Of a DNA stretch of 5,552 nt, positions 1-5,552 are shown in pieces (within the stretch, counting starts at the first letter, position 1; every line of letters starts with the position of its first letter). The DNA comes from Actinomycetes bacterium (lineage in GTDB: Bacteria; Actinomycetota; Thermoleophilia; Gaiellales; Gaiellaceae). The notes under the pieces are model-generated. The model ran no database searches and had not been told where the DNA came from. It saw only the letters and a program-made list of their open reading frames with translations. The stretch spans positions 1-5,552 of the forward strand of contig JANXXF010000374.1 of the NCBI GenBank assembly GCA_025350775.1. The letters run 5' to 3'. The position numbers and the translations under genes were made by a program.

Positions 1-957
1 GGCGGCGGCGGGGGGCGCGCCCTCGGTCAGCTCGAAGAAGAGCTCCTCCAGCGTCGTCGCCTCGGGAACCAGGGCCGCGATGCCGAGCCCCGCCTCGACG
101 AGGCGCCGCGACAGCGCGATCGCCGCCGCCTCGTCGGTCGCGAACACGAGCGAGCCGTCGGGCTCGAGCTCGACAGTGGCGGCCCCCGCCGCGCCGGGAG
201 ATCCCGCCACGGCGCCGAGCGTGGCGGCGACGATGTCGCGGGCGCGGGCCTGGTCGGTCGTGCGCAGCCGGTAGCGCGGCGTCGCCCGGGCGTGGAAGTC
301 CGCCAGCGCGCCCTCGTAGACGACGCAGCCGTTACGGATGATGGCGACCCGCGTGCACAGCTCCTCGACCTCGGCCAGCAGGTGGCTCGACAGCAGGATC
401 GTCATCCCCTGCGCGGCGAGCTGCTTGATCATGTCACGCATGTCACGGATGCCGCCGGGGTCGAGGCCGTTCGTCGGCTCATCGATGATCAGCAGGCGCG
501 GGTCGCGCAGCAGCGCCGCGGCGAGACCGAGCCGCTGCCGCATCCCCTGCGAGTAGTTGCCGACCTTGTCCTTCGCGCGGCCGCTCAGCTCAACGCGCTC
601 GAGCACCGCAGCGATGCGCGTGGACGCGTCGCCGCCGTCGAAGGCAGCGAGCAGCTCGAGGTTCTTGCGCCCGCTGAGATACGAGTAGAAGCGCGGCGTC
701 TCGACGAAGCCGGCCACGCCTGCCAGCGCCGCCGGCGCCCCGTGCTGCGGGTCGCGCCCGAACAGCTCGACGGCGCCCTCGTCCGGCCGCAGTAGCCCCA
801 GCATCATCCGCATCGCCGTCGTCTTGCCGGCGCCGTTCGGGCCCAGGAAGCCGTAGATGTCACCCGCCTCGACGGTCAGGTCGACGTGGTCGACGGCCTT
901 GATCTCGCCGTACTGCTTGACGAGGCCGCGGGCTGCGACGGGCGGGGCGGCGGACAC
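1..957 (-). CDS. ABC transporter ATP-binding protein, ABC-2/BcrA-DrrA type (C-terminus cut by window edge)
   Basis: This is the ATP-hydrolysing subunit of an ABC exporter, acting on the cytoplasmic face of the membrane with a separate permease that is not in the window. Numbered from the GTG at 957, Walker A is GPNGAGKTT (residues 39-47), the Q-loop region is GFVETPRFY (83-91, with Glu where many ABC proteins have Gln), the signature is YSQGMRQR (135-142) in place of LSGGQ, Walker B is LLIIDEP (155-161), the D-loop is NGLDP (163-167) and the switch His is H192 in LLSSHLL. The variant signature and a roughly 100-residue C-terminal extension after the nucleotide-binding domain, ending near LEELFFEL, fit the BcrA/DrrA-like ATPases that pair with ABC-2 permeases. 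Substrate cannot be told. GTG at 957 is the start chosen: an in-frame stop lies at 1000-1002, no other ATG or GTG intervenes, and AGGTGAG lies just upstream, though closely spaced. It shows 319 codons and no stop. The 104-base gap to the upstream propeller gene shows no convincing promoter. Confidence 0.93.
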   Translation of the reverse strand, partial: MSAAPPVAARGLVKQYGEIKAVDHVDLTVEAGDIYGFLGPNGAGKTTAMRMMLGLLRPDEGAVELFGRDPQHGAPAALAGVAGFVETPRFYSYLSGRKNLELLAAFDGGDASTRIAAVLERVELSGRAKDKVGNYSQGMRQRLGLAAALLRDPRLLIIDEPTNGLDPGGIRDMRDMIKQLAAQGMTILLSSHLLAEVEELCTRVAIIRNGCVVYEGALADFHARATPRYRLRTTDQARARDIVAATLGAVAGSPGAAGAATVELEPDGSLVFATDEAAAIALSRRLVEAGLGIAALVPEATTLEELFFELTEGAPPAAA

Positions 958-1038
958 CTCACCTGTTCTACAGGCGTCGCGCCCGGCCGAGGCGCCGAAT
1001 CAGGCAACTCTTAGGCACACGTAATGGGAACTACACAT

Positions 1039-1056
1039 TCGCGGCCGCGATCGCGA
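1039..1056 (-). terminator. GC-rich palindrome just after the propeller gene stop, possible weak hairpin
   Basis: A perfect 12-base palindrome (TCGCGGCCGCGA, 1039-1050) abuts a second short palindrome (TCGCGA, 1051-1056), starting 5 bases past the stop codon of the minus-strand propeller gene. The transcript could fold into a short GC stem there. No run of T follows on the minus strand, so it is not a standard intrinsic terminator. It could equally be chance in GC-rich DNA or a protein-binding site. If it does terminate, the ABC gene at 957 would need its own promoter. Confidence 0.2.
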
Positions 1057-1061
1057 CTTCG

Positions 1062-3251
1062 TCAGCGCAGAATGCCCGTGTGACCGAGCGAGTAGCGCCC
1101 CGGCTGGGGCCACACGCTCAGGCCGTGCGGGCTCGAGCCGACCCGGATCTTCGCCAGCAGGCGGCCGTTCGCGGTCGAGAGCGCGTAGACGACGCCGCTG
1201 TAGCGCCCGGAGAGCCAGAGCACCTTTCCGTCAGCCGAGACGCCGCCCATATCCGGGCTGCCGCCACCAGGGAGCCGCCACTTCGCCACGACGCGCCGCG
1301 TCGCGAACGAGATCACGGACACCGACCCCTCGCTCCGGTTGGTCGCATAGAGCAGCTTCGCGTCGCGGCTCGGGTAGAGCCCGTGGACGCCTCTGCCGGT
1401 GGGCAGGAAGCCGATCACCTTGAGGCGCGAGCCGTCGATCTCCCAGAGGCCGTTCGCCATCATGTCGGCGACGTAGAAGACCCTGCCGTCGGGCGAGAGC
1501 TTCACGTCCTGCGGCATCCCGCGGGAGCCATCCGGCAGGTTGAGCGTGCCGAGCACCTGCTGCTTGCGGACATCGACCTTGAGCATGATCCCAGAGAACT
1601 CGCAGCTGGCAATCAGGTAGCGGCCGTTGGCCGAGAAGTCCATGTGGTCGACGCCGGCGCACGGCACGTGCAGCGAGTGGCGCAGCGCGAAGGTGTGCGG
1701 GTCGCGGAAGTCGAGCCGGTGGAGGCGCTCGGCGACGACGATCGCGAAGCGGCCGTCGGGGGTGAAGTACAGGTTGTACGGGTCGTCGACCGGGATCGGC
1801 GTGCCGGGCTTCGCGGTACGCGGGTCGATCGGGGTGAGGGTGTTGCCCTTGTCGTTGAGCACGTAGAGCGTCCGCAGATCCCAGGACGGGGTGATGTGCT
1901 GCGGCAGCCGGCCGACGACGAAGTGCGAGACGATCCGGCGGGTGTCCGGGTCGATCACGTCGACGGTGTTGCTCATGCTGTTCGGGACGTAGATGCGCGG
2001 GAGGGCGTGGCGGGCGGCGCCGGTGAGCATGTTCGTGCCGTCGGCCGCATAGATGTTCAACCGGCCGGCCGCGGTGGCGTGGGTCGGCGCGGTGGCGTGG
2101 GTCGGCGCGAGGGCGCGGCCCGGCGCGGCGGCGGGGACGCGCGCCACCCGGGGCGAGAGGAGGGTCAGCGCGGCAGTCGCCCCAGACACCGTGGCGCCGC
2201 CCGCGACCAGCAGGCCTGTCCCCGTGGCAACGACGGACTCGTCGGAGAGCTCCGTGCGGAGGCTCCCCGCCGCCGACACCCGGCCCGCAACCGTGATAGC
2301 GAGAATGCGGGCGCTGCGCTGTGACTTGCTCGACCCGCGGCCGCCGACGATTACCGCAACGCCTCGCAGCGACGCGGCGCCCGCATGGGTGAGCGGCGCG
2401 GGCAGGCGGCCGCCGCGCGTGACAGTGCCCGTCACCGGATCGACGACGAAAACGGCGTCGGAGGCGGCGCCCGACTCGAGCGAGCCGCCCGCCACGACCA
2501 GCTTCCCGCTCGCGGCGGCGACGGCCGCGTAGCGGACGGCAAAGGGGAGGTGGGCGACGACGCGCGCCACGCCTCCGGGGCGCCAGGCGACCACCGTGTC
2601 GAGCCAGCGTGTCCCGGTGTAGCCGCCCACGACGTACGCGCTGTCGCCGATCGCGGCGGCCGCCTGGTCGGAGCTCGGCGCAGGGAGGCGGCCCGCCTGA
2701 GTGACGGCGCCGCTCGCCGGGTCGATGCGCAGGATCTCGTCGTGCTGCGCGACCCCGTCGCCGCCGCCGAGCAGGTACGCGTAGCGCCCGATACGCACCG
2801 CCGCGGCGTCGTGGAGCGCGCGTGGCAGGCGGCCGATGCGGCGGGCGGCCACGGTGCCGCCGCTGGTGGCGCTCACCCTGACGATGTCGGCACTCGACGT
2901 ATCGGCCACGGTAAGGCCGCCGATCAGCAACGCAGCGCCACCCGGCAGCGCAACCGCGGCTGCATTCTGAACGCGTGCCGGGAGCGTGCCCGCCGGGTGT
3001 GGCGAGAGCACGGGCGAGACGCCTGTCTGGATCGTCGCGTGACCCGTGCTGCGAACGACGGCAAGCCGGGCGGAGCCGGGGGCGGAAGATACGGCGAAGG
3101 CCGCACTGGCCGCGACGATGAGCAGAAGCGCGAGCAGCAGGACGAGCCCGACGCGGCCGGGCCCGGCACCAGGCCGACGCTCGGCAGCGCCCCGCGTCGC
3201 AACGCTCCGTCCCGGCGACGGAGAGAAAAGTGGACGCGATCGCCGCTGCAT
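1062..3251 (-). CDS. Membrane-anchored or secreted double beta-propeller protein (Kelch-like plus YVTN/YncE-like)
   Basis: The function is unknown; propellers of this kind usually bind partners or ligands. From ATG at 3251 the product is 729 residues. A basic N-terminus of about 33 residues precedes a hydrophobic segment (GLVLLLALLLIVAASAAFAV, about 35-54), giving a signal peptide or membrane anchor with the rest outside. Residues about 88-375 hold six Kelch-like repeats, each with a hydrophobic run ending in Gly-Gly (LLIGG, YLLGG, YVVGG, LVVAGG, VIVGG, LLVAGG) and mostly followed by a G-x-LP turn. An Ala/Pro/Thr/His linker (about 375-400) leads to a YVTN-type propeller (about 419-715) with blades such as RIYVPNS, TLYVLND and LLYATNR. 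The C-terminus is PQPGRYSLGHTG plus a short tail. The only two cysteines, C531 and C550, could form a disulfide. The start is uncertain. ATG at 3305 and ATG at 3416 are in frame, and 3416 has the best ribosome site (GGAG, 5-base gap). I prefer 3251 because codons upstream lose the G/C third-position bias and the extension would put about 88 residues before the membrane segment. No catalytic motif is visible. Confidence 0.85.
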   Translation of the reverse strand: MQRRSRPLFSPSPGRSVATRGAAERRPGAGPGRVGLVLLLALLLIVAASAAFAVSSAPGSARLAVVRSTGHATIQTGVSPVLSPHPAGTLPARVQNAAAVALPGGAALLIGGLTVADTSSADIVRVSATSGGTVAARRIGRLPRALHDAAAVRIGRYAYLLGGGDGVAQHDEILRIDPASGAVTQAGRLPAPSSDQAAAAIGDSAYVVGGYTGTRWLDTVVAWRPGGVARVVAHLPFAVRYAAVAAASGKLVVAGGSLESGAASDAVFVVDPVTGTVTRGGRLPAPLTHAGAASLRGVAVIVGGRGSSKSQRSARILAITVAGRVSAAGSLRTELSDESVVATGTGLLVAGGATVSGATAALTLLSPRVARVPAAAPGRALAPTHATAPTHATAAGRLNIYAADGTNMLTGAARHALPRIYVPNSMSNTVDVIDPDTRRIVSHFVVGRLPQHITPSWDLRTLYVLNDKGNTLTPIDPRTAKPGTPIPVDDPYNLYFTPDGRFAIVVAERLHRLDFRDPHTFALRHSLHVPCAGVDHMDFSANGRYLIASCEFSGIMLKVDVRKQQVLGTLNLPDGSRGMPQDVKLSPDGRVFYVADMMANGLWEIDGSRLKVIGFLPTGRGVHGLYPSRDAKLLYATNRSEGSVSVISFATRRVVAKWRLPGGGSPDMGGVSADGKVLWLSGRYSGVVYALSTANGRLLAKIRVGSSPHGLSVWPQPGRYSLGHTGILR
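2071..2106. repeat. Perfect tandem duplication of an 18-bp unit inside the propeller gene
   Basis: Two identical 18-base copies (2071-2088 and 2089-2106, unit GCGGTGGCGTGGGTCGGC) lie head to tail. On the coding (minus) strand they encode the repeated peptide APTHAT-APTHAT in the linker between the Kelch-like and YVTN-like halves. The unit is a multiple of three, so copy-number change by slippage would keep the frame and only change linker length. Partial similarity continues into the next bases (GCGAGGGCGCGG), suggesting an older, decayed copy. Confidence 0.9.
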
Positions 3252-3408
3252 TCCACTCTTGTAGCCGTAGTGACTCCCTGAACCGCCGACCCCGGCCGAT
3301 TCCATACCTTTCGCAACGCCAGCTACACATCCGGCGGGCCGAGCGACCCGCGGCAGCTCGTCGCGCACGCTGGGCCGACTGCATACTCGACGCATAGTCA
3401 CTGAATAT

Positions 3409-3438
3409 TTGTGCATTGTGGCTCCGGTTCGCTACTGT
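3409..3438 (+). promoter_or_regulatory. Candidate sigma-70-type promoter for gltB
   Basis: A -35-like TTGTGC (3409-3414) and a -10-like TACTGT (3433-3438, matching the TAnnnT pattern of high-GC actinobacteria) are separated by 18 bases within the most AT-rich patch of the window. Transcription would begin near 3445, giving a gltB leader of about 150 bases. Neither hexamer is a full consensus match. A nitrogen-regulator site (GlnR or NtrC type) was looked for and not clearly seen; a GTCAC at 3397-3401 resembles only one half of a GlnR-type box. Confidence 0.4.
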
Positions 3439-3480
3439 TCCCGGCGCATGAACGGAGCGCGCGCACAGAAGAAGCCGGTC

Positions 3481-3497
3481 ACGGCCGCTACGGCCGT
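3481..3497 (+). other. Small perfect hairpin in the predicted gltB leader
   Basis: ACGGCC (3481-3486) and GGCCGT (3492-3497) form a perfect six-base stem around a five-base loop (GCTAC). It is followed by TAAAG and not a T-run, so it does not look like a terminator or attenuator. It lies about 95 bases ahead of the gltB start and downstream of the candidate promoter. It may be a leader RNA structure, a dyad operator or chance. Confidence 0.3.
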
Positions 3498-3578
3498 AAA
3501 GCGCTCGCGCCCTCGATCGCGCTAGCCGGCCACCTGGCCCTCCCGCTTCGCCGGACTAGCGCGCCCCACCACACACGC

Positions 3579-3584
3579 GGGAGG
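3579..3584 (+). promoter_or_regulatory. Strong ribosome binding site of gltB
   Basis: GGGAGG at 3579-3584 sits eight bases before the ATG at 3593, close to ideal Shine-Dalgarno strength and spacing. It fixes the gltB start: an in-frame TAG at 3557-3559 lies upstream and no other start codon occurs between the two. Confidence 0.85.
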
Positions 3585-3592
3585 CTCGTAGC

Positions 3593-5552
3593 ATGAGACA
3601 GCGCCCTGCCAGCCCCGTCGGGCTGTACGACCCCTCCTTCGAGCATGACGCCTGCGGCGTCGCCTTCGTCGCGCGCCTCGACGGCGTGCCGTCGCACGAG
3701 GCCGTCCAGCGCGCGCTGACCGCGCTCGAGAACCTCGAGCACCGCGGCGCAGCCGGTGCCGACGCCAACACCGGCGACGGCGCCGGCATCCTCATGCAGC
3801 TGCCGGACGGCTTCTTCCGCAGCCTCCTCGGCGACGCCCTCCCCGCGCGCGGCGCCTACGGCGTCGGCGTCTGCTTCCTCCCCCGCGACGCTGCGCGCCG
3901 CGCGCAGCTCGAGCGCCTGCTCGAGGAGACCGTCGTCGCCGAGGGCCAGTCGGTCGTCGCCTGGCGCGACGTCCCGGTCGACGACGCCCACGTGGGCACG
4001 ACCGCGAACGAGAACGCGCCGCACATCCGGCAGCTGATCGTCGCCGCCTCCCCGGCGCTCGCCGCCGACCCGGAGGCGTTCGAGCGCAAGCTCTACGTCA
4101 TCCGCCGCGTGGCCGAGCAGGCTGCCGGTCCCGACCTCGCGATCCCCAGCTTTTCGGCCCGCACGCTCGTCTACAAGGGCATGCTCACCTCGCCGCAGCT
4201 GTCGGGCTACTTCCCCGACCTGCGCGACCCGCGCCTCGAGAGCGCCCTCGCCCTCGTGCACTCGCGCTTCTCGACCAACACCTTTCCCAGCTGGGAGCTC
4301 GCGCACCCGTTCCGCATGATCGCGCACAACGGCGAGATCAACACGCTGCGCGGCAACGTCAACTGGATGCGCGCCCGCGAGTCGCAGCTGGCCTCCGAGC
4401 TGTTCGGCGACGACCTGCGCAAGGTGCTGCCGGTCGTGCTGCCCGGCGGCTCCGACTCGGCGATGTTCGACAACGTCCTGGAGCTGCTCGTGCTCGCCGG
4501 CCGCTCGCTGCCGCACGCGATCATGATGATGATCCCCGAGGCCTACCACAGCCGCGACGACATCCCCTCCGAGCTGAAGGGCTTTTACGCCTTTCACCAG
4601 TGCCTGATGGAGGCCTGGGACGGGCCCGCCGCCGTCGCGTTCACGGACGGCCGCCTGATCGGCGCGACGCTCGACCGCAACGGCCTGCGCCCCGGGCGCT
4701 GGCTGGAGACGAAGGACGGCTGGGTCGTGCTCGCCTCGGAGGCCGGCGTGCTCGACATCCCGGCCGAGAACATCCTGCGCAAGGGCCGCCTGCAGCCCGG
4801 CAAGCTCTTCCTGGTCGACCTCGACCGCGGCCGCATCGTCGACGACGCCGAGATCAAGCAGGAGATCGCGACCCGCCGGCCGTACGCGCAGTGGTACGAG
4901 CAGGAAGTCGTGCACGCCTCCGACCTGCCCGCGCCGCGCCCCGCGCCCGCGCCGACCGAGCCGCTGCGCCGCCGCCAGATCGCGTTCGGCTACTCGCAGG
5001 AGGACATGAAGGTCATCCTCGCGCCGCTCGCGCGGAACGCCGAGGAGGCCGTCGGCTCGATGGGCAACGACTCGCCGCTCGCCGTGCTCTCCGACCGCAA
5101 GCCGCAGCTCTACTCCTACTTCAAGCAGCTGTTCGCGCAGGTGACGAACCCGCCGGTCGACTCGATCCGCGAGGCGGTCGTGATGAGCGTGCAGGCGAGC
5201 GTCGGCAGCGAGCGCAACCTGCTCGACGAGACGCCGGCGCACGCGCGCCAGCTGGTGATCGACAACCCGATCCTGCTCGACTCCGAGCTCGAAAGGCTGC
5301 GCCAGGTCGACTCGGCGATCTTCAGGTCGCACACGATCGACGTGACGTGGCCCGTCGCCGAGGGGCCGGCCGGCCTGGAGCAGGCCCTCGAGCGGGTGTT
5401 CCGCGACGCCGACGAGGCGCTCGCGAGCGGCGTCAACATCCTGATCCTCTCCGACCGGGCCGTCGGGCCGACGCGCGTCGGCATCCCGGCAGCGCTCGCC
5501 GTGGCGGCCGTGCATCACCACCTCGTGCGCGCGGGCACCCGCCTGCAGACCG
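3593..5552 (+). CDS. gltB: Glutamate synthase large (alpha) subunit, N-terminal part (cut by window edge)
   Basis: GltB, with the small subunit GltD or ferredoxin supplying electrons, converts glutamine and 2-oxoglutarate to two glutamates in cytoplasmic ammonia assimilation. The window shows 653 codons of an enzyme usually near 1500 residues. The class II glutamine amidotransferase domain spans about residues 21-420. C21 in HDACGVAF is the expected N-terminal nucleophile after removal of a 20-residue propeptide. Family motifs follow: EHRGAAGADANTGDGAG (49-65), HSRFSTNTFPSW (223-234), HNGEINTLRGN (245-255, N246/G247 for the oxyanion hole) and GGSDSAMFDN (285-294, D288). The central domain starts near Q462 (IAFGYSQEDM, then MGNDSPLAVLS) and runs almost to the edge. 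The FMN-binding synthase domain, iron-sulfur cysteines and C-terminal beta-helix lie beyond the window. ATG at 3593 is supported by GGGAGG eight bases upstream and an upstream in-frame stop. All glutaminase motifs are intact, so the gene looks functional. gltD is probably downstream, but this is not visible. Confidence 0.97.
   Translation, partial: MRQRPASPVGLYDPSFEHDACGVAFVARLDGVPSHEAVQRALTALENLEHRGAAGADANTGDGAGILMQLPDGFFRSLLGDALPARGAYGVGVCFLPRDAARRAQLERLLEETVVAEGQSVVAWRDVPVDDAHVGTTANENAPHIRQLIVAASPALAADPEAFERKLYVIRRVAEQAAGPDLAIPSFSARTLVYKGMLTSPQLSGYFPDLRDPRLESALALVHSRFSTNTFPSWELAHPFRMIAHNGEINTLRGNVNWMRARESQLASELFGDDLRKVLPVVLPGGSDSAMFDNVLELLVLAGRSLPHAIMMMIPEAYHSRDDIPSELKGFYAFHQCLMEAWDGPAAVAFTDGRLIGATLDRNGLRPGRWLETKDGWVVLASEAGVLDIPAENILRKGRLQPGKLFLVDLDRGRIVDDAEIKQEIATRRPYAQWYEQEVVHASDLPAPRPAPAPTEPLRRRQIAFGYSQEDMKVILAPLARNAEEAVGSMGNDSPLAVLSDRKPQLYSYFKQLFAQVTNPPVDSIREAVVMSVQASVGSERNLLDETPAHARQLVIDNPILLDSELERLRQVDSAIFRSHTIDVTWPVAEGPAGLEQALERVFRDADEALASGVNILILSDRAVGPTRVGIPAALAVAAVHHHLVRAGTRLQT

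Larger units (their letters stand above)
3252..3592. other. Divergent intergenic region between the propeller gene and gltB
   Basis: This 341-base stretch separates two outward-facing genes and carries no convincing gene of its own. It contains the two alternative upstream starts of the propeller gene (3305 and 3416). Around 3381-3440 is an AT-richer patch that stands out from the surrounding GC-rich DNA. The stretch also holds a candidate gltB promoter (3409-3438), a hairpin (3481-3497), a GGCCA-CC-TGGCC inverted repeat (3528-3539) and the gltB ribosome site. I found no good -35/-10 pair for the minus-strand gene. If the propeller gene starts at 3416, the gap shrinks to 176 bases and its 5' end overlaps the gltB promoter. 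Confidence 0.6.

Noticed and set aside
292..795. Plus-strand open frames opposite the ABC ATPase (80-274, 292-795, 338-556)
   Set aside because: The minus strand encodes a complete set of ABC ATPase motifs over the same bases; these frames show no motifs.
1080..2324. Long plus-strand open frames opposite the propeller gene (1080-2324 and 2385-3281)
   Set aside because: They are Arg/Ala/Val/Asp-rich shadows without motifs, and the opposite strand explains the sequence.
115..3242. Three GCGATCGC octamers (115-122, 1047-1054, 3235-3242), like the HIP1 element of cyanobacteria
   Set aside because: Two are within coding sequence, the number is small, and CG-rich palindromes arise readily at this base composition. 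The gene content does not suggest a cyanobacterium.
1231..3384. A 717-codon open frame on the minus strand in another frame of the propeller gene
   Set aside because: Its product is dominated by Arg, Pro, Ala and Gly with no recognisable fold, while the overlapping frame has clear propeller repeats and a membrane segment.
3397..3414. A possible GlnR-type nitrogen box upstream of gltB
   Set aside because: GTCAC matches one half-site, but the GAAAC-like partner six bases on is missing (TTTGT is found), and no second pair follows.
3411..3596. A 61-codon plus-strand open frame between the divergent genes
   Set aside because: It has no ribosome site, overlaps the promoter and leader region of gltB, runs over the gltB start in another frame and encodes nothing recognisable.
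3488..5521. A 677-codon open frame antisense to gltB
   Set aside because: It lies opposite a gene with intact catalytic motifs. Its translation is rich in Arg, Gly, Val and Asp/Glu without domain character, as expected for the complement of GC-rich coding DNA.

Overview
The window is uniformly very GC-rich, with strong G/C preference at third codon positions. It looks like chromosomal DNA from a high-GC actinobacterium. The style of the beta-propeller protein (my recollection of the family, not a search) suggests a Thermoleophilia/Solirubrobacterales-type lineage, but this is inference. I see no RNA genes, insertion sequences, CRISPR arrays or phage genes.

There are three protein-coding genes. 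On the minus strand, running off the left edge, is the ATPase subunit of an ABC-2/drug-export-type transporter (957 down to 1, missing its C-terminal end). About 100 bases upstream of it, also on the minus strand, is a membrane-anchored or secreted protein of about 730 residues (1062-3251, possibly starting further upstream). It joins two different beta-propellers: a six-repeat Kelch-like half and a YVTN/YncE-like half. On the plus strand, running off the right edge, is the 5' part of gltB, the large subunit of glutamate synthase (3593-5552). The visible part covers the glutaminase domain with its Cys nucleophile and most of the central domain.

The propeller gene and gltB are divergently transcribed. 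The region between them (about 3252-3592) contains the only AT-rich stretch of note, a plausible sigma-70-type promoter facing gltB, a small hairpin in the expected gltB leader, and a strong ribosome binding site. The ABC gene and the propeller gene have the same orientation and could be co-transcribed, but the roughly 100-base gap and the weak palindrome in it leave this open.

The three genes do not obviously form one pathway: gltB is nitrogen-assimilation housekeeping, the ABC ATPase is a generic export component, and the propeller protein has no known function. I found no convincing new multi-gene system. The most unusual object is the two-propeller protein, including its internal 18-bp duplication, its unresolved start and its single cysteine pair.
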